A program made the translations under genes and the position numbers. Source: Inmirania thermothiophila (GTDB taxonomy: Bacteria > Pseudomonadota > Gammaproteobacteria > DSM-100275). Taken from it: a stretch of DNA of 64,000 nucleotides. Under the pieces are notes generated by a model that had not been told where the DNA came from, did no database searches, and saw nothing but the letters and a program-made list of their open reading frames with translations. Below, one piece after another: positions 18,495-33,472 of the stretch (the first letter of the stretch is position 1; every line of letters starts with the position of its first letter). Where the stretch lies: positions 181,001 through 245,000 of the forward strand of contig NZ_RJVI01000003.1 of the NCBI RefSeq assembly GCF_003751635.1, written 5' to 3'.

Positions 18495-19954
18495 GCGCGC
18501 TGCCGCGGCCGGTGCGCCGGCTCGACGAGATCCTCCCGGAGGCGCCGGCGGTGCCCGTGCGCGGGCTCGCCCTGGACAGCCGCCGGCTGGCGCCGGGGGA
18601 GGTCTTCCTCGCCTGCCGCGGCAGCCGCGGCCACGGCCTCGCCCACCTGGATGCGGCGCTGGCGGCCGGGGCCGCGGCGGTGCTCTGGGAGCCCGCGCCC
18701 GGGGTGGCGCCGCCGGCGGGGCTGGCGGTGCCGGCGGTGGCGGTGCCGGGGCTCGGGCGGCGAGCGGGCGAGCTCGCCGCCCGCTTCTGGGGCGATCCCT
18801 CGGCGCGGCTCGAGGTGGTGGGGATCACCGGCACCAACGGCAAGACCTCGGTGGCGCACTTCCTCGTCCAGGCGTGGGAGGCGGCGGGGGTGTCCGCAGC
18901 CTTCGTGGGCACCCTCGGCGTGGGCCGCCTGGAGGCGCTGGAGCCCACCGGCCATACCACGCCCGACCCGGTGACGCTGCAGGCGCGCCTTGCGGACTTC
19001 GCCGCCGCCGGGGTGCGCCGCGTGGCCATGGAGGTCTCCTCCCACGCCCTCGACCAGGACCGGGTCGCGGGCGTGCGCTTCCGCGCCGCGGTCTTCACCA
19101 ACCTCAGCCGCGACCACCTGGACTACCACGGGGACATGGCGGCCTACGGCGCCGCCAAGGCGCGGCTGCTGGCCTGGCCGGGGCTCGCGCTGCGCGTGGT
19201 CAACGCCGACGATCCCTTCGGCGCCGCCTGGCTCGCCCGCGCGGGCGCCGAGGCCCTCACCTACGGCCTCGGCGCGGGGGCCTGGCTGCGCGCCGAGGCG
19301 GTGGAGGCGACGCCGGCGGGGCTGCGGCTGGTGCTGCGGCGCGGCCGGGAGCGGGCGGTGCTCGCCACGCCCCTGGCCGGGCGCTTCAACGCCGCGAACC
19401 TCCTCGCCGCGGCGGCGGTGCTGCTGGGGCAGGGGGCGGCCCTGGCGGAGGCGGTGCGGCTGCTCGCCGCGGTGGCGCCGGTGCCGGGGCGGATGGAGCG
19501 GCTCGGCGGCGGGGCGCTGCCGACGGTGCTCGTCGACTACGCCCACACCCCGGACGCCCTGGCCCAGGCGCTGGAGGCGGCGCGGGCCCACGCCCGCGGC
19601 AGGCTCTGGTGCGTCTTCGGCTGCGGGGGCGAGCGCGACCGCGGCAAGCGCCCCCTGATGGGGGCGGCGGCGGAGCGGCTCGCCGACGTCGTGGTGCTCA
19701 CCGACGACAACCCGCGCGGCGAGGACGGTGACGCCATCATCGCCGAGATCCTGGCCGGCATGCGCCGGCCGCAGGCGGCGCGCATCGAGCGCGACCGCGG
19801 CCGCGCCATCCGCCTCGCCGTCGCCGAGGCCGGGGCGGGCGACGTGGTGCTGGTGGCGGGCAAGGGCCACGAGACCACCCAGGAGGTGGGCGGGCGGCGC
19901 CTGCCCTGGAGCGACCGCGAGGCGGTGCGCGCCGCCCTGGAGGCGCGGGCATGA
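18491..19954 (+). CDS. murE: UDP-MurNAc-L-Ala-D-Glu:meso-diaminopimelate ligase
   Basis: 487 residues, GTG start overlapping the ftsI stop. Three Mur-ligase domains are seen: an N-terminal UDP-binding domain (VRGLALDSRRLAPGEVF), the central ATPase with P-loop GTNGKTS (Gly114 to Thr119), and the C-terminal domain starting near GRMERL. DNPRGED in the C-terminal domain is the DNPR motif that selects meso-diaminopimelate over lysine, so the peptidoglycan is the DAP type of Gram-negatives. It adds the third residue of the stem peptide in the cytoplasm. Confidence 0.97.
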   Translation: MSALPRPVRRLDEILPEAPAVPVRGLALDSRRLAPGEVFLACRGSRGHGLAHLDAALAAGAAAVLWEPAPGVAPPAGLAVPAVAVPGLGRRAGELAARFWGDPSARLEVVGITGTNGKTSVAHFLVQAWEAAGVSAAFVGTLGVGRLEALEPTGHTTPDPVTLQARLADFAAAGVRRVAMEVSSHALDQDRVAGVRFRAAVFTNLSRDHLDYHGDMAAYGAAKARLLAWPGLALRVVNADDPFGAAWLARAGAEALTYGLGAGAWLRAEAVEATPAGLRLVLRRGRERAVLATPLAGRFNAANLLAAAAVLLGQGAALAEAVRLLAAVAPVPGRMERLGGGALPTVLVDYAHTPDALAQALEAARAHARGRLWCVFGCGGERDRGKRPLMGAAAERLADVVVLTDDNPRGEDGDAIIAEILAGMRRPQAARIERDRGRAIRLAVAEAGAGDVVLVAGKGHETTQEVGGRRLPWSDREAVRAALEARA

Positions 19955-21312
19955 TCGCGATGCGCCTGCGCGAGGCCGCCGCCGCCCTGGGCCTGCCGCC
20001 GCCGGCGGCGGATGCAGGCTTCCGCGGCGTCGACACCGACAGCCGGCGGCTGCACCGCGGCGCCCTCTTCGTGGCCCTGCGCGGGACGCGCTTCGACGGC
20101 CACGACTTCGTCGCCGCCGCCGAGGCGGGCGGCGCCGCCGCGGCCCTGGTGGAGCGGCCGCTGCCGCTGGCGCTGCCGCAGCTCGTGGTCGCCGACACCC
20201 GCCGCGCCCTGGGCCTGCTGGCCCGGGCGTGGCGGCGCCGGCACGCGCCGCAGGTGGTGGGCGTCACCGGCAGCAACGGCAAGACCACGGTGAAGGAGAT
20301 GGTGGCGGCGGTGGCGGCGGCGTGCGGGCCGGTGCTCGCCACCCGCGGCAATCTCAACAACGACATCGGGCTGCCCCTGACCCTCTTCGGCCTCGGGCCC
20401 GAGCACCGCACCGCGGTCCTCGAGATGGGGGCGAGCGCCCCCGGCGAGATCGCGACGCTCGCCGCCCTCGCCATCCCCCACGTGGGCATCGTCACCGGCG
20501 CCGCTGCGGCCCACCTCGAGGGCTTCGGCAGCCTCGAGGCGGTGGCGCGCACCAAGGGGGCGCTGCTCGAGGCGCTGCCCCCCGAGGGGGTCGCCGTGTT
20601 CCCGGCCGAGGACGCCTTCGCGCCGCTCTGGCGCGGTCTGGCGGCCGGGCGGCGGGTGCTGGACTACGCCCTCGGGGGCGCCGGGGCGGCGGTGCGGGGC
20701 GAGGCCGGGGCCACCACCCTGGGCCGTGACGGCTTCCGCACCCCGGTGCGGATCCGGGACGCCGAAGGGGAGTGGGTGCTCACGCTGCGGCTCGGCGGCG
20801 CCCACAACGCCCGCAACGCGCTTGCCGCCTGGGCCGCGGGGGCCGCCCTCGGGATCGCGCCGCAGGCGCGGGTCGGGGCCCTGGAGGCCATCGCGCCGCC
20901 GCCGGGCCGGCTGGCGCCGCGGCCGGCCCGCGGCGGCGGCTGGCTCATCGACGACAGCTACAACGCCAACCCGGCCTCCCTGGCGGCGGGGCTTGCGGTC
21001 CTCGCCGGGCTCGGGGGCGAGCGGGTGCTGGTGCTCGGCGACATGGCCGAGCTCGGCGCCGAGGCCGAGGCGTTGCACCGCGAGGCGGGGGCGGCGGCGC
21101 GGCGGGCGGGGATCGCACGGCTGCACGCCCTCGGGCCGCTGGCGGCGCGGGCCGCGGAGGCCTTCGGCGTCGGCGGCCAGGTCCACGAATCGGTGGGGGC
21201 GCTGCTGGATGCGGTGGAGGGCGCGCTGGGCCCCGACACCGTGGTGCTCGTCAAGGGTTCGCGCGCGATGGCGATGGAGCGCATCGTGCACGCGCTGGCG
21301 GCGGAGGGCTGA
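19951..21312 (+). CDS. murF: UDP-MurNAc-tripeptide:D-Ala-D-Ala ligase
   Basis: 453 residues, ATG overlapping the murE stop. The N-terminal domain ([22 protein letters not shown]), ATP-binding motif [14 protein letters not shown] near residue 107, [13 protein letters not shown] and the C-terminal [17 protein letters not shown] are MurF hallmarks. It attaches D-Ala-D-Ala to the UDP-MurNAc tripeptide; the dipeptide comes from Ddl encoded downstream. Five bases separate it from mraY, one of the few non-overlapping joints in the chain. Confidence 0.97.
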   Translation: MIAMRLREAAAALGLPPPAADAGFRGVDTDSRRLHRGALFVALRGTRFDGHDFVAAAEAGGAAAALVERPLPLALPQLVVADTRRALGLLARAWRRRHAPQVVGVTGSNGKTTVKEMVAAVAAACGPVLATRGNLNNDIGLPLTLFGLGPEHRTAVLEMGASAPGEIATLAALAIPHVGIVTGAAAAHLEGFGSLEAVARTKGALLEALPPEGVAVFPAEDAFAPLWRGLAAGRRVLDYALGGAGAAVRGEAGATTLGRDGFRTPVRIRDAEGEWVLTLRLGGAHNARNALAAWAAGAALGIAPQARVGALEAIAPPPGRLAPRPARGGGWLIDDSYNANPASLAAGLAVLAGLGGERVLVLGDMAELGAEAEALHREAGAAARRAGIARLHALGPLAARAAEAFGVGGQVHESVGALLDAVEGALGPDTVVLVKGSRAMAMERIVHALAAEG

Positions 21313-21316
21313 AGGC

Positions 21317-22399
21317 GTGCTCTACGAGCTTGCACAGCAGCTCGAGGCCCTGCACAGCGGCTTCAACGTCTTCCAGTACCTCACCTTCCGCGCCATCCTC
21401 GGGGTGCTGACCGCGCTCGCCATCTCCTTCGCCGTCGGCCCCTACCTCATCCGCCACCTGAGCTTCCGCCAGATCGGCCAGACCGTGCGCGACGACGGCC
21501 CCGCCACCCATCTCGCCAAGGCCGGCACCCCCACCATGGGCGGGGTCCTGATCCTGGTGGCGGTGGCGGCGGCGACGCTGCTGTGGTCGGATCTCGGCAA
21601 CCGCTACGTCTGGATCGTCCTCGCCACCACCCTGGCCTTCGGCGCCATCGGCTTCGTCGACGACTACCGCAAGCTGGTGCGGCGCGATCCGCGCGGGCTC
21701 CCGGCGCGGTGGAAGTACCTCTGGCAGTCGGCGGCGGGGCTCGCCGTGGCCCTCGCCCTCTACCTCACCGCCGAGCACCCGGCCGAGACCGCCCTCATCG
21801 TCCCCTTCTTCAAGAACGTGGCGATCCCCCTCGGGGGCTTCTACGTGGTCCTGGCCTACTTCGTCATCGTCGGCTCCAGCAACGCCGTCAACCTCACCGA
21901 CGGCCTCGACGGGCTCGCGATCCTGCCGGCGGTGATGGTGGCGGGGGCCCTCGGCATCTTCGCCTACGCCTCGGGCAACGTGCGCTTCGCCACCTACCTC
22001 GCCATCCCCTACCTCCCGGGGGTGGGCGAGCTCGTGGTCTTCTGCGGCGCCCTCGTGGGCGCGGGTCTGGGCTTTCTCTGGTTCAACGCCTACCCGGCCC
22101 AGGTCTTCATGGGCGACATCGGCGCCCTTGCGGTGGGGGCGGCGCTGGGGGTGCTGGCGGTGATCGTCCGTCAGGAGCTGGTGCTGTTCATCATGGGCGG
22201 GGTCTTCGTGGTGGAGACCCTCTCGGTGATCCTGCAGGTGGCCTCCTACAAGCTCACGGGGCGGCGCATCTTCCGCATGGCGCCGCTGCACCACCACTTC
22301 GAGCTCAAGGGCTGGCCCGAGCCCCGGGTCATCGTCCGCTTCTGGATCATCACCGTGATCCTGGTCCTGGTCGGTCTTGCGACCCTGAAGATCCGATGA
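21317..22399 (+). CDS. mraY: Phospho-MurNAc-pentapeptide translocase
   Basis: 360 residues, the same length as the E. coli enzyme, from GTG 21317; a much longer upstream frame lies inside murF. About ten membrane segments. Catalytic Asp-rich motifs are visible: [42 protein letters not shown] and the HHHFELKGW cytoplasmic loop. It transfers phospho-MurNAc-pentapeptide to undecaprenyl phosphate to make lipid I. Its stop overlaps the murD ATG. Confidence 0.97.
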   Translation: MLYELAQQLEALHSGFNVFQYLTFRAILGVLTALAISFAVGPYLIRHLSFRQIGQTVRDDGPATHLAKAGTPTMGGVLILVAVAAATLLWSDLGNRYVWIVLATTLAFGAIGFVDDYRKLVRRDPRGLPARWKYLWQSAAGLAVALALYLTAEHPAETALIVPFFKNVAIPLGGFYVVLAYFVIVGSSNAVNLTDGLDGLAILPAVMVAGALGIFAYASGNVRFATYLAIPYLPGVGELVVFCGALVGAGLGFLWFNAYPAQVFMGDIGALAVGAALGVLAVIVRQELVLFIMGGVFVVETLSVILQVASYKLTGRRIFRMAPLHHHFELKGWPEPRVIVRFWIITVILVLVGLATLKIR

Positions 22400-23754
22400 G
22401 CGCGGCACGGCAGGCGGATCCGACGCGCAGCACGCTGCCCTGGCGGCGGGTGGCGGTGGCCGGGCTCGGCCGCAGCGGGGCCTCGGCGGTGCGCTTCCTG
22501 CGCCGGCGCGGCGTCGCCGTGGCCGCCACCGACAGCCGCCCCGCGCCGCCGGGGCTCGACGGGCTCGAGCCGGACGCGGGCCTGGAGCTTCGCCTCGGCG
22601 CCCTCGATCCCGCGGTCCTGGCCGGGGCCGAGCTGGTGGTGGCGAGCCCCGGCCTCGACCAGCGCCTGCCCTTCTTCGCCGAGGCCCGCCGCCGGGGGCT
22701 GCCGGTGGTGGGCGACGTGGAGCTCTTCGCGCGCCTGGCGCCGGCGCCGGTGGTGGCGGTGACGGGCTCCAACGGCAAGAGCACGGTGACGGCCCTGGTG
22801 GCGGCGATGGCCGGGGCCGCGGGCCTGCGCGCCGCCGCGGGCGCCAACCTGGGCACCCCGGTCCTCGACCTCCTGGAGGGGCCGGCGCCCGATCTCTACG
22901 TCCTCGAGCTCTCGAGCTTCCAGCTCGAGCTCACCGCGAGCCTGGCGCCGCAGGCGGCGGCGGTGCTCAACGTCTCGCCCGACCACCTCGACCGTCACGC
23001 GGACCTCGCCGCCTATGCCGCGGCCAAGGCGCGCATCCTCGCCGGCGCCGCCACCGCGGTGGTGAACCGCGACGACCCCGTGGCGGCGGCGATGCCGGCG
23101 CCGGGGCGGCGGGTCACCTTCGGCCTCGGCGCGCCCGGCGGCGGCGACTACGGCCTCGTGGAGGCGGGGGGGCGCGTGTGGCTCTGCCGCGGCGGCGAGC
23201 GCCGGCTCGCCGCCGACGAGGTCCCGCTCGCCGGCCGGCACAACCTCGCCAACGTGCTCGCGGCGATGGCGCTCGCGGACGCCGCCGGGATCGCCCCCGA
23301 GGCGCAGCGGGCGGCGGTGAGCGCCTTCGCGGGGCTGCCCCACCGGATGGTCACGGTGGGTGAGCGCCGCGGGGCGCGCTGGATCGACGACTCCAAGGCC
23401 ACCAACGTGGGTGCCGCGCTCGCCGCCCTCGAGGGCCTGCCGGGTCCGCTGGTGTGGATCGCCGGCGGCGACGCCAAGGGGGCGGACCTCGCCCCGCTGC
23501 GCGCGGCCGCGGCGGGGCGGGTGCGGCTCGCGGTGCTGATGGGCCGCGATGCGCCGCGTCTGGCCGAGACGCTGGCGGGCGCGGTGCCGGTGGTCTTCGC
23601 CGCCGACGTGGAGGAGGCGGTGCGGCTCGCGGCGGAGGCGGTGCGGCCGGGCGAGACGGTGCTCCTCTCGCCCGCCTGCGCGAGCCTCGACCAGTACGCG
23701 AGCTTCGAGGAGCGCGGCCGGCGCTTCGCGGCCGCGGTGGAGGCGCTGGCGTGA
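22396..23754 (+). CDS. murD: UDP-MurNAc-L-alanine:D-glutamate ligase
   Basis: 452 residues from the ATG overlapping the mraY stop. It has an N-terminal Rossmann-type domain ([17 protein letters not shown]), the ATP motif [14 protein letters not shown] at about residue 122, the ELSSFQLE and [10 protein letters not shown] signatures, and the C-terminal [15 protein letters not shown]. MurD adds D-glutamate to UDP-MurNAc-L-Ala. The product order in the pathway (C, D, E, F) is encoded in one transcript here. A four-base overlap leads to ftsW. Confidence 0.97.
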   Translation: MSAARQADPTRSTLPWRRVAVAGLGRSGASAVRFLRRRGVAVAATDSRPAPPGLDGLEPDAGLELRLGALDPAVLAGAELVVASPGLDQRLPFFAEARRRGLPVVGDVELFARLAPAPVVAVTGSNGKSTVTALVAAMAGAAGLRAAAGANLGTPVLDLLEGPAPDLYVLELSSFQLELTASLAPQAAAVLNVSPDHLDRHADLAAYAAAKARILAGAATAVVNRDDPVAAAMPAPGRRVTFGLGAPGGGDYGLVEAGGRVWLCRGGERRLAADEVPLAGRHNLANVLAAMALADAAGIAPEAQRAAVSAFAGLPHRMVTVGERRGARWIDDSKATNVGAALAALEGLPGPLVWIAGGDAKGADLAPLRAAAAGRVRLAVLMGRDAPRLAETLAGAVPVVFAADVEEAVRLAAEAVRPGETVLLSPACASLDQYASFEERGRRFAAAVEALA

Positions 23755-24914
23755 GCGCGGCGCGGGCCGAGGCGGTGCGACGGGGCGCGGGCGCGGCCTG
23801 GCCCGAGCCCTGGATCGCGGCCATCGCCGCCGTGCTCCTCGCCTGGGGCCTGGTGATGGTGACCTCGGCCTCCATCGCCGAGGCGGCGCGCCGCTACGGC
23901 GATCCCTTCCACTTCGCCGTGCGCCAGGCGGCCTACGCCGCGCTCGGCCTCGGTCTGGCCTGGATCGTCTATCAGATCCCGCTCGCGGCCTGGCGGCGGC
24001 TGGCCTGGCCGGGCCTGCTCGCCGGCCTCCTCGCCGCGGCCCTGGTGCTCGTGCCGCAGCTCGGGCACGAGGTCAACGGCGCCCGGCGCTGGTTCGCCCT
24101 CGGTCCGGTGCGGCTGCAGCCCTCCGAGGCCCTCAAGCTCGCCTGGGTGCTGTGGTTCGCGGCCTGGCTGGCGGCGCAGCCGGCGCCGCCGGGGCTTCGC
24201 GCGCTGGCCCGCCCGGCGGCGGTGCTCGGCCTCGCCGCGGCGCTGCTTCTTGCCGAGCCGGACTTCGGCGCCGCCGCGGTGATGGCGGGCACCGCCCTCG
24301 GCATGGCCTTCCTCGGCGGGGCGCGCCTGCTGGGGCTGGGGGTGGTCCTCGGGGTCCTCGCGGCCGCCGGCGCCGCCCTGGTGGTGAGCTCGCCCTACCG
24401 CATGGAGCGGGTGCTCGCCTTCCTCAACCCCTGGGCCGATCCCTTCGACAGCGGCTTCCAGCTCACCCAAGCCTTGATCGCCGTGGGCCGCGGCGGCTGG
24501 TTCGGGGTCGGCCTCGGCGCCAGCGTGCAGAAGCTCGCGTATCTGCCGGAGGCGCACACGGACTTCCTCTTCGCGGTGCTGGCCGAGGAGCTGGGGCTCG
24601 TGGGCAGCCTCGCCGTGGTCGCCCTCTACGGGGCGCTGGCCTGGCGGCTGCTCCGCCTCGGCCAGCGGGCGCGCGCCGCCGGCGAGGCCTTCGGCGGCCA
24701 CCTCGCCGACGGCATCGGCGTCTGGCTGGGGGCGCAGGCCTTCGTCAGCATCGCCGTCAACCTCGGGATCGCCCCCACCAAGGGCCTGACCCTGCCGCTC
24801 ATGAGCTACGGCGGCAGCAGCATGGTGGCGACCCTGGCGGCGCTGGCGCTGGCCCAGCGCGTGGCGGCGCAGACGCGCGAGCGGGAGCAGCGCCGGTGGC
24901 AAGGACGGTGGTGA
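23751..24914 (+). CDS. ftsW: Peptidoglycan glycosyltransferase FtsW (SEDS family)
   Basis: 387 residues, GTG inside the murD stop. Ten membrane segments and SEDS signatures: VNGARRWFALGPVRLQPSE, EPDFGAAAVM, FDSGFQLTQALIAVGRGGWFG, LPEAHTDFLFAVLAEELG and the C-terminal PTKGLTLPLMSYGGSS. FtsW polymerises lipid II at the septum together with FtsI. FtsW rather than RodA is supported by its place in the cluster, since the two are close paralogues. Confidence 0.96.
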   Translation: MSAARAEAVRRGAGAAWPEPWIAAIAAVLLAWGLVMVTSASIAEAARRYGDPFHFAVRQAAYAALGLGLAWIVYQIPLAAWRRLAWPGLLAGLLAAALVLVPQLGHEVNGARRWFALGPVRLQPSEALKLAWVLWFAAWLAAQPAPPGLRALARPAAVLGLAAALLLAEPDFGAAAVMAGTALGMAFLGGARLLGLGVVLGVLAAAGAALVVSSPYRMERVLAFLNPWADPFDSGFQLTQALIAVGRGGWFGVGLGASVQKLAYLPEAHTDFLFAVLAEELGLVGSLAVVALYGALAWRLLRLGQRARAAGEAFGGHLADGIGVWLGAQAFVSIAVNLGIAPTKGLTLPLMSYGGSSMVATLAALALAQRVAAQTREREQRRWQGRW

Positions 24915-25966
24915 CGATCATGGCGGGAGGGACCGGCGGTCACGTCTTCCCGGGCCTGGCGGTGGCTGCGGCGCTCGGCAGGCGCGGCGCCGAGGTGCGC
25001 TGGCTCGGCGGCGCGCGGGGGCTCGAGGGGCGCCTCGTCCCGGCCGCGGGGATCCCGCTGCGGCGGCTGCCGGTGGAGGGGCTGCGCGGGCGCGGGCCGG
25101 CGGGGTGGCTGGCCGCACCCTGGCGGGTGGGGCGGGCGCTGGCGGCGGCGCTCGCCGCCCTGCGCCGCGACCGCCCCGCGGTGGTCCTCGGCATGGGGGG
25201 CTATGCGGCGGGGCCCGGCGGCGTGGCGGCCTGGCTGCTGGGCATCCCGCTGGTGATCCACGAGCAGAACGCGGTGGCAGGCCTCACCAACCGGCTGCTC
25301 GCGCGGCTCGCCCGCCGCCGGCTGGAGGCCTTCCCGGGGACGCTGCCGGGGGGCGAGCACGTGGGCAACCCCGTGCGCGAGGCCATCGCGGCGCTGCCCC
25401 CGCCTCGCGCGCGCCTCGCCGGGCGCGGCGGGCCGCTGCGGGTGCTGGTCCTCGGCGGCAGCCAGGGGGCGGCGGCGCTCAACCGCGTGGTCCCGGAGGC
25501 GGCGGCGCAGGCGGGGGTGGCGCTGGCGATCCGCCACCAGGCCGGCGCGGGCAAGGAGGCGGCGGCGCGGGCGGCCTATGCCGCGGCCGGGGTGGAGGCC
25601 GAGGTGGTCCCGTTTCTCGACGACATGGCCGCGGCCTACGGCTGGGCGGATCTCGTGGTGGCGCGCGCCGGGGCGCTCACCGTGGCCGAGCTCGCCGCCG
25701 CCGGCGTGCCCTCGATCCTCGTCCCCTATCCGCACGCGGTGGACGACCATCAGGCCGCCAACGCGGCCTGGCTGGCCGCGGCGGGCGCGGCCTGGGTGGT
25801 GCGCGAGGCCGAGCTGGACGCGCCGCGGCTGGCGGGGCTGCTGGCGCAGGCGGCCGGCGATCGCGAGGGGCTCGTGCGGATGGCCGAGGCGGCGCGCGGG
25901 CGGGCGGTCACCGACGCCGCGGCGCGGGTGGCCGAGGCCTGCCTGGCGGCGGCGGGGGGGCGCTGA
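24911..25966 (+). CDS. murG: UDP-GlcNAc:lipid I N-acetylglucosaminyltransferase
   Basis: 351 residues from the GTG overlapping the ftsW stop; GTG 24908 and ATG 24920 are in-frame alternatives. The N-terminal glycine loop [15 protein letters not shown] (residues 5-19) and the second GGSQGA loop ([11 protein letters not shown]) bind diphosphate and UDP-GlcNAc; [12 protein letters not shown] and [19 protein letters not shown] are family signatures. GT28 glycosyltransferase on the inner face of the membrane making lipid II from lipid I. Stop is one base from the murC ATG. Confidence 0.96.
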   Translation: MTIMAGGTGGHVFPGLAVAAALGRRGAEVRWLGGARGLEGRLVPAAGIPLRRLPVEGLRGRGPAGWLAAPWRVGRALAAALAALRRDRPAVVLGMGGYAAGPGGVAAWLLGIPLVIHEQNAVAGLTNRLLARLARRRLEAFPGTLPGGEHVGNPVREAIAALPPPRARLAGRGGPLRVLVLGGSQGAAALNRVVPEAAAQAGVALAIRHQAGAGKEAAARAAYAAAGVEAEVVPFLDDMAAAYGWADLVVARAGALTVAELAAAGVPSILVPYPHAVDDHQAANAAWLAAAGAAWVVREAELDAPRLAGLLAQAAGDREGLVRMAEAARGRAVTDAAARVAEACLAAAGGR

Positions 25967-25967
25967 G

Positions 25968-30004
<4,037 letters not shown>

Positions 30005-30008
<4 letters not shown>

Positions 30009-31240
30009 GCCGGAAGGGCGAGCGCAACCTGATCGTCGGCCTCGACATCGGCACCTCGAAGGTGGTGGCCATCGTGGGGGCGGTGACCGAGGAGGGCGGG
30101 ATCGAGATCGTGGGACTCGGCTCCCATCCCTCCCGCGGCCTCAAGAAGGGGGTGGTGGTGAACATCGATTCCACCGTGCAGTCGATCCAGCGCGCGGTGG
30201 AGGAGGCGGAGCTGATGGCCGGGTGCGAGATCCACTCGGTCTTCGCCGGCATCGCCGGTAGCCACATCCGCAGCCTCAACTCCCACGGCATCGTCGCGAT
30301 CAAGGACCGCGAGGTGGCGCCGGCGGACGTGGAGCGGGTGCTGGACGCGGCGCGCGCGGTGGCCATCCCCGCCGACCAGCGCATCCTCCACGTCATCCCC
30401 CAGGAGTTCATCATCGACAACCAGGAGGGGATCCGCGACCCGGTGGGGATGGCCGGCGTGCGCCTCGAGGCCAAGGTGCACATGGTCACCGGGGCGGTGA
30501 GCGCGGCCCAGAACATCGTCAAGTGCGTGCGCCGCTGCGGCCTCGAGGTCGACGACATCATCCTCGAGCAGCTCGCCTCGAGCCAGGCCGTGCTCACCGA
30601 GGACGAGAAGGAGCTCGGCGTCTGCCTGGTGGACATCGGCGGCGGCACCACCGACATCGCCGTCTTCACCTCGGGGGCGATCCGCCACACCGCGGTGATC
30701 CCCATCGCCGGCGACCAGGTCACCAACGACATCGCGGTGGCGTTGCGCACGCCGACCCAGCACGCCGAGGAGATCAAGATCCGCTACGCCTGCGCGCTGT
30801 CGGACCTCGCCGAGCCGGGCGAGACCATCGAGGTGCCGAGCGTGGGCGACCGCCCGCCGCGGCGGGTGGCGCGGCACGTCCTGGCCGAGGTGGTGGGGCC
30901 GCGCTACGAGGAGCTGTTCACCCTCGTCCACAACGAGCTGCGCCGCAGCGGCTTCGAGGAGCTGGTGGCGGCGGGGATCGTGCTCACGGGCGGCAGCTCC
31001 CAGATGGAGGGCGTGGTGGATCTCGCCGAGGAGGTCTTCCAGATGCCGGTGCGGCTGGGCCTGCCCCAGCACGTGACCGGGCTGACCGAGGTGGTGCGCA
31101 ACCCCATCTACGCCACGGGGGTGGGGCTGCTCCTGTTCGGTCGCGACAGCCGGGCCCGGCCGCCGCGCAGGGTGCCCCTGACGGGGGGCTTCCGGGGGGT
31201 CTGGGAGCGCATGAAGAGCTGGTTCCGTGGCGGTTTCTGA
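30005..31240 (+). CDS. ftsA: Cell division protein FtsA
   Basis: 411 residues, ATG overlapping the ftsQ stop. Actin/Hsp70-type fold: phosphate-1 loop GLDIGTSKVVAIVG, the SHPSRGLKKGVVVNID segment, phosphate-2 VCLVDIGGGTTDIAVF and the adenosine motif IVLTGGSSQMEGV. The C-terminal amphipathic helix (GVWERMKSWFRGGF) is the membrane-targeting end. FtsA anchors FtsZ to the inner membrane. A 43-base gap with a strong ribosome site separates it from ftsZ. Confidence 0.97.
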
Positions 31241-31283
31241 GCTTGCGAGGTCGGTTGGGCGGCCGTCTTAGAGGAGGAGCGCG

Positions 31284-32423
31284 ATGTTCGAGCTGATGGA
31301 CGCATATCCGGAGAACGCGGTGATCAAGGTCATGGGTGTGGGCGGCGGCGGCGGCAACGCCGTCCGTCACATGGTGCAGGCGGGCATCGAGGGGGTGGAG
31401 TTCATCTGCGCCAACACCGACGCCCAGGCCCTCAAGAGCACCCAGGCCCGCACCGTGCTGCAGATCGGCGGCGGCATCACCAAGGGGCTCGGCGCCGGCG
31501 CCAACCCCGAGGTGGGCCGGCAGGCGGCGCTGGAGGACCGCGACCGCATCCAGGAGGTCGTGGAGGGGGCCGACATGCTCTTCATCACCGCCGGCATGGG
31601 CGGCGGCACCGGCACCGGCGCGGCGCCGGTGGTGGCGCAGGTGGCGCGCGAGCTCGGCATCCTCACCGTGGCCGTGGTCACCAAGCCGTTCCCCTTCGAG
31701 GGGCGCAAGCGCATGCAGGTGGCCGAGGCCGGCATCGCCGAGCTGACCCAGCACGTCGACTCCCTCATCACCATCCCCAACGAGAAGCTGCTCACGGTGC
31801 TGGGCAAGAACGTGACCCTGCTCAGCGCCTTCGCCGCCGCCAACGACGTTCTCCTGGGGGCGGTGCAGGGGATCGCCGAGCTCATCACCCGCCCCGGGCT
31901 GATCAACGTGGACTTCGCCGACGTGCGCACGGTGATGTCCGAGATGGGCATGGCGATGATGGGCACCGGCAGCGCCCGGGGCGAGGGGCGCGCCCGGGCG
32001 GCGGCCGAGAACGCCATCGCGAGTCCGCTGCTCGAGGACGTCAACCTCGCCGGCGCGCGCGGGATCCTCGTCAACATCACCGCCGGCCCCGACCTCTCCA
32101 TCGGCGAGTTCGACGAGGTGGGGAGCACGGTCAAGGAGTTCGCCTCGGACGACGCCACCGTGGTGGTGGGCACGGTCATCGACGAGGCCCTCGGCGACGA
32201 GCTGCGCGTGACCGTGGTCGCCACCGGCCTCGGCAGCGCCGCCGCCCGCGCCAAGGAGCCGCCGGTGCGCCTGGTCAACAAGGACGGCGAGGTGGACTAC
32301 GACAAGCTCGAGCGCCCGGCGGTGATCCGCCGCCGCGCCGCGGGCGACGCCGTGGCGCCGCCGCCGGTGGACGACCTCGACTACCTGGACATCCCGGCCT
32401 TCCTGCGCCGTCAGGCGGACTGA
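31284..32423 (+). CDS. ftsZ: Cell division GTPase FtsZ
   Basis: 379 residues; GAGGAGG ribosome site at about 31270 is the best in the chain, consistent with high FtsZ demand. GTP-binding tubulin signature GMGGGTGTGAAPVVA near residue 105, N-terminal KVMGVGGGGGNAVRHM, T7 synergy loop NVDFADVRTVM, and the C-terminal FtsA/ZipA-binding tail DDLDYLDIPAFLRRQAD after a short linker. It polymerises into the Z-ring at midcell. Own promoter not evident in the 43 bases upstream. Confidence 0.98.
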   Translation: MFELMDAYPENAVIKVMGVGGGGGNAVRHMVQAGIEGVEFICANTDAQALKSTQARTVLQIGGGITKGLGAGANPEVGRQAALEDRDRIQEVVEGADMLFITAGMGGGTGTGAAPVVAQVARELGILTVAVVTKPFPFEGRKRMQVAEAGIAELTQHVDSLITIPNEKLLTVLGKNVTLLSAFAAANDVLLGAVQGIAELITRPGLINVDFADVRTVMSEMGMAMMGTGSARGEGRARAAAENAIASPLLEDVNLAGARGILVNITAGPDLSIGEFDEVGSTVKEFASDDATVVVGTVIDEALGDELRVTVVATGLGSAAARAKEPPVRLVNKDGEVDYDKLERPAVIRRRAAGDAVAPPPVDDLDYLDIPAFLRRQAD

Positions 32424-32462
32424 GCGGCGCCGGGCCGCCTCGGCGGGCGTGAGGGTGTTCGC

Positions 32463-32491
32463 TTTGTGGGGGGGGACCCCTGTGCTATGCT
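32463..32491 (+). promoter_or_regulatory. Possible promoter of lpxC
   Basis: TATGCT at 32486-32491 (five of six) with a 17-base spacer to TTTGTG at 32463-32468 (weak). It lies between ftsZ and lpxC, about 55 bases before the lpxC ATG. Confidence 0.4.
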
Positions 32492-32546
32492 GCGCGCGTT
32501 TTCGGGCCGGCCGGTCCGGAACGCGGGGGGATCGGGCACCGAAATC

Positions 32547-33461
32547 ATGATCGCGCAGCGGACGCTCAAGAACGTGATCCGCGCCACCGGCGTCGGCCTG
32601 CACACGGGGGAGAAGGTCTATCTCACCCTCCGTCCGGCCGCCCCGGACACGGGGATCGTCTTCCGCCGCGTCGACCTCGACGAGCCGGTGGAGATCCGGG
32701 CCACCCCGGAGAACGTGGGCGACACCTGCCTCTCCACCACCCTCGAGCGCGACGGCGTGCGCATCTCGACGGTGGAGCACCTGCTCTCGGCCTTCGCCGG
32801 CCTCGGCATCGACAACGCCTATGTCGATGTCAGCGCCCCCGAGGTGCCCATCATGGACGGCTCGGCCGGGCCCTTCGTGTTCCTCATCCAGTCCGCGGGG
32901 GTCGAGGAGCAGGGCGTGCCCAAGCGCTTCATCCGCATCCGCCGCCCGGTGGTGGTGGAGGACGGCGACAAGTGGGCCCGCTTCGACCCCTACGACGGCT
33001 TCAAGGTGGCCTTCGAGATCGACTTCGACCATCCGGTCTTCCGCGGGCGGCGCCAGCGCGCCGAGATCGACTTCTCCTCCACCTCCTTCATCAAGGAGGT
33101 GAGCCGCGCGCGCACCTTCGGCTTCCTCAGCGACATCGAGCGGCTGCGCGAGCGGCGGCTGGCCCTCGGCGGCAGCCTCGACAACGCGGTGGTGGTGGAC
33201 GACTACCAGGTGGTCAACGAGGACGGGCTCCGCTACGAGGACGAGTTCGTCAAGCACAAGATCCTGGACGCCATCGGCGACCTCTACCTGCTCGGCCACA
33301 GCCTCATCGGCGCCTTCAGCGGCTACAAGTCGGGGCATGCCCTCAACAACCGGCTGCTGCGCCGGCTCGTGGCCGAGGAGGACGCCTGGGAGGTGGTGAC
33401 CTTCAGCGACCCGGAGACGCTGCCGATCTCCTACATGCGACCGGTGGCGGTGGGGGTCTGA
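32547..33461 (+). CDS. lpxC: UDP-3-O-acyl-N-acetylglucosamine deacetylase
   Basis: 304 residues from ATG 32547, which matches the family N-terminus ([21 protein letters not shown]); the longer frame from 32466 adds 27 unrelated residues. Zinc ligands are seen in [10 protein letters not shown] (His) and in [11 protein letters not shown] (His and Asp); the catalytic Glu lies in [10 protein letters not shown] context. First committed step of lipid A synthesis, so the cell has lipopolysaccharide. In enterics it is degraded by FtsH; the C-terminus here (RPVAVGV) is of similar hydrophobic nature. Confidence 0.97.
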   Translation: MIAQRTLKNVIRATGVGLHTGEKVYLTLRPAAPDTGIVFRRVDLDEPVEIRATPENVGDTCLSTTLERDGVRISTVEHLLSAFAGLGIDNAYVDVSAPEVPIMDGSAGPFVFLIQSAGVEEQGVPKRFIRIRRPVVVEDGDKWARFDPYDGFKVAFEIDFDHPVFRGRRQRAEIDFSSTSFIKEVSRARTFGFLSDIERLRERRLALGGSLDNAVVVDDYQVVNEDGLRYEDEFVKHKILDAIGDLYLLGHSLIGAFSGYKSGHALNNRLLRRLVAEEDAWEVVTFSDPETLPISYMRPVAVGV

Positions 33462-33472
33462 GCCGCCGCGGC

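Noticed and set aside
32466..32546. Upstream ATG for lpxC
   Set aside because: It would add 27 residues across the likely promoter; ATG 32547 matches the family N-terminus.
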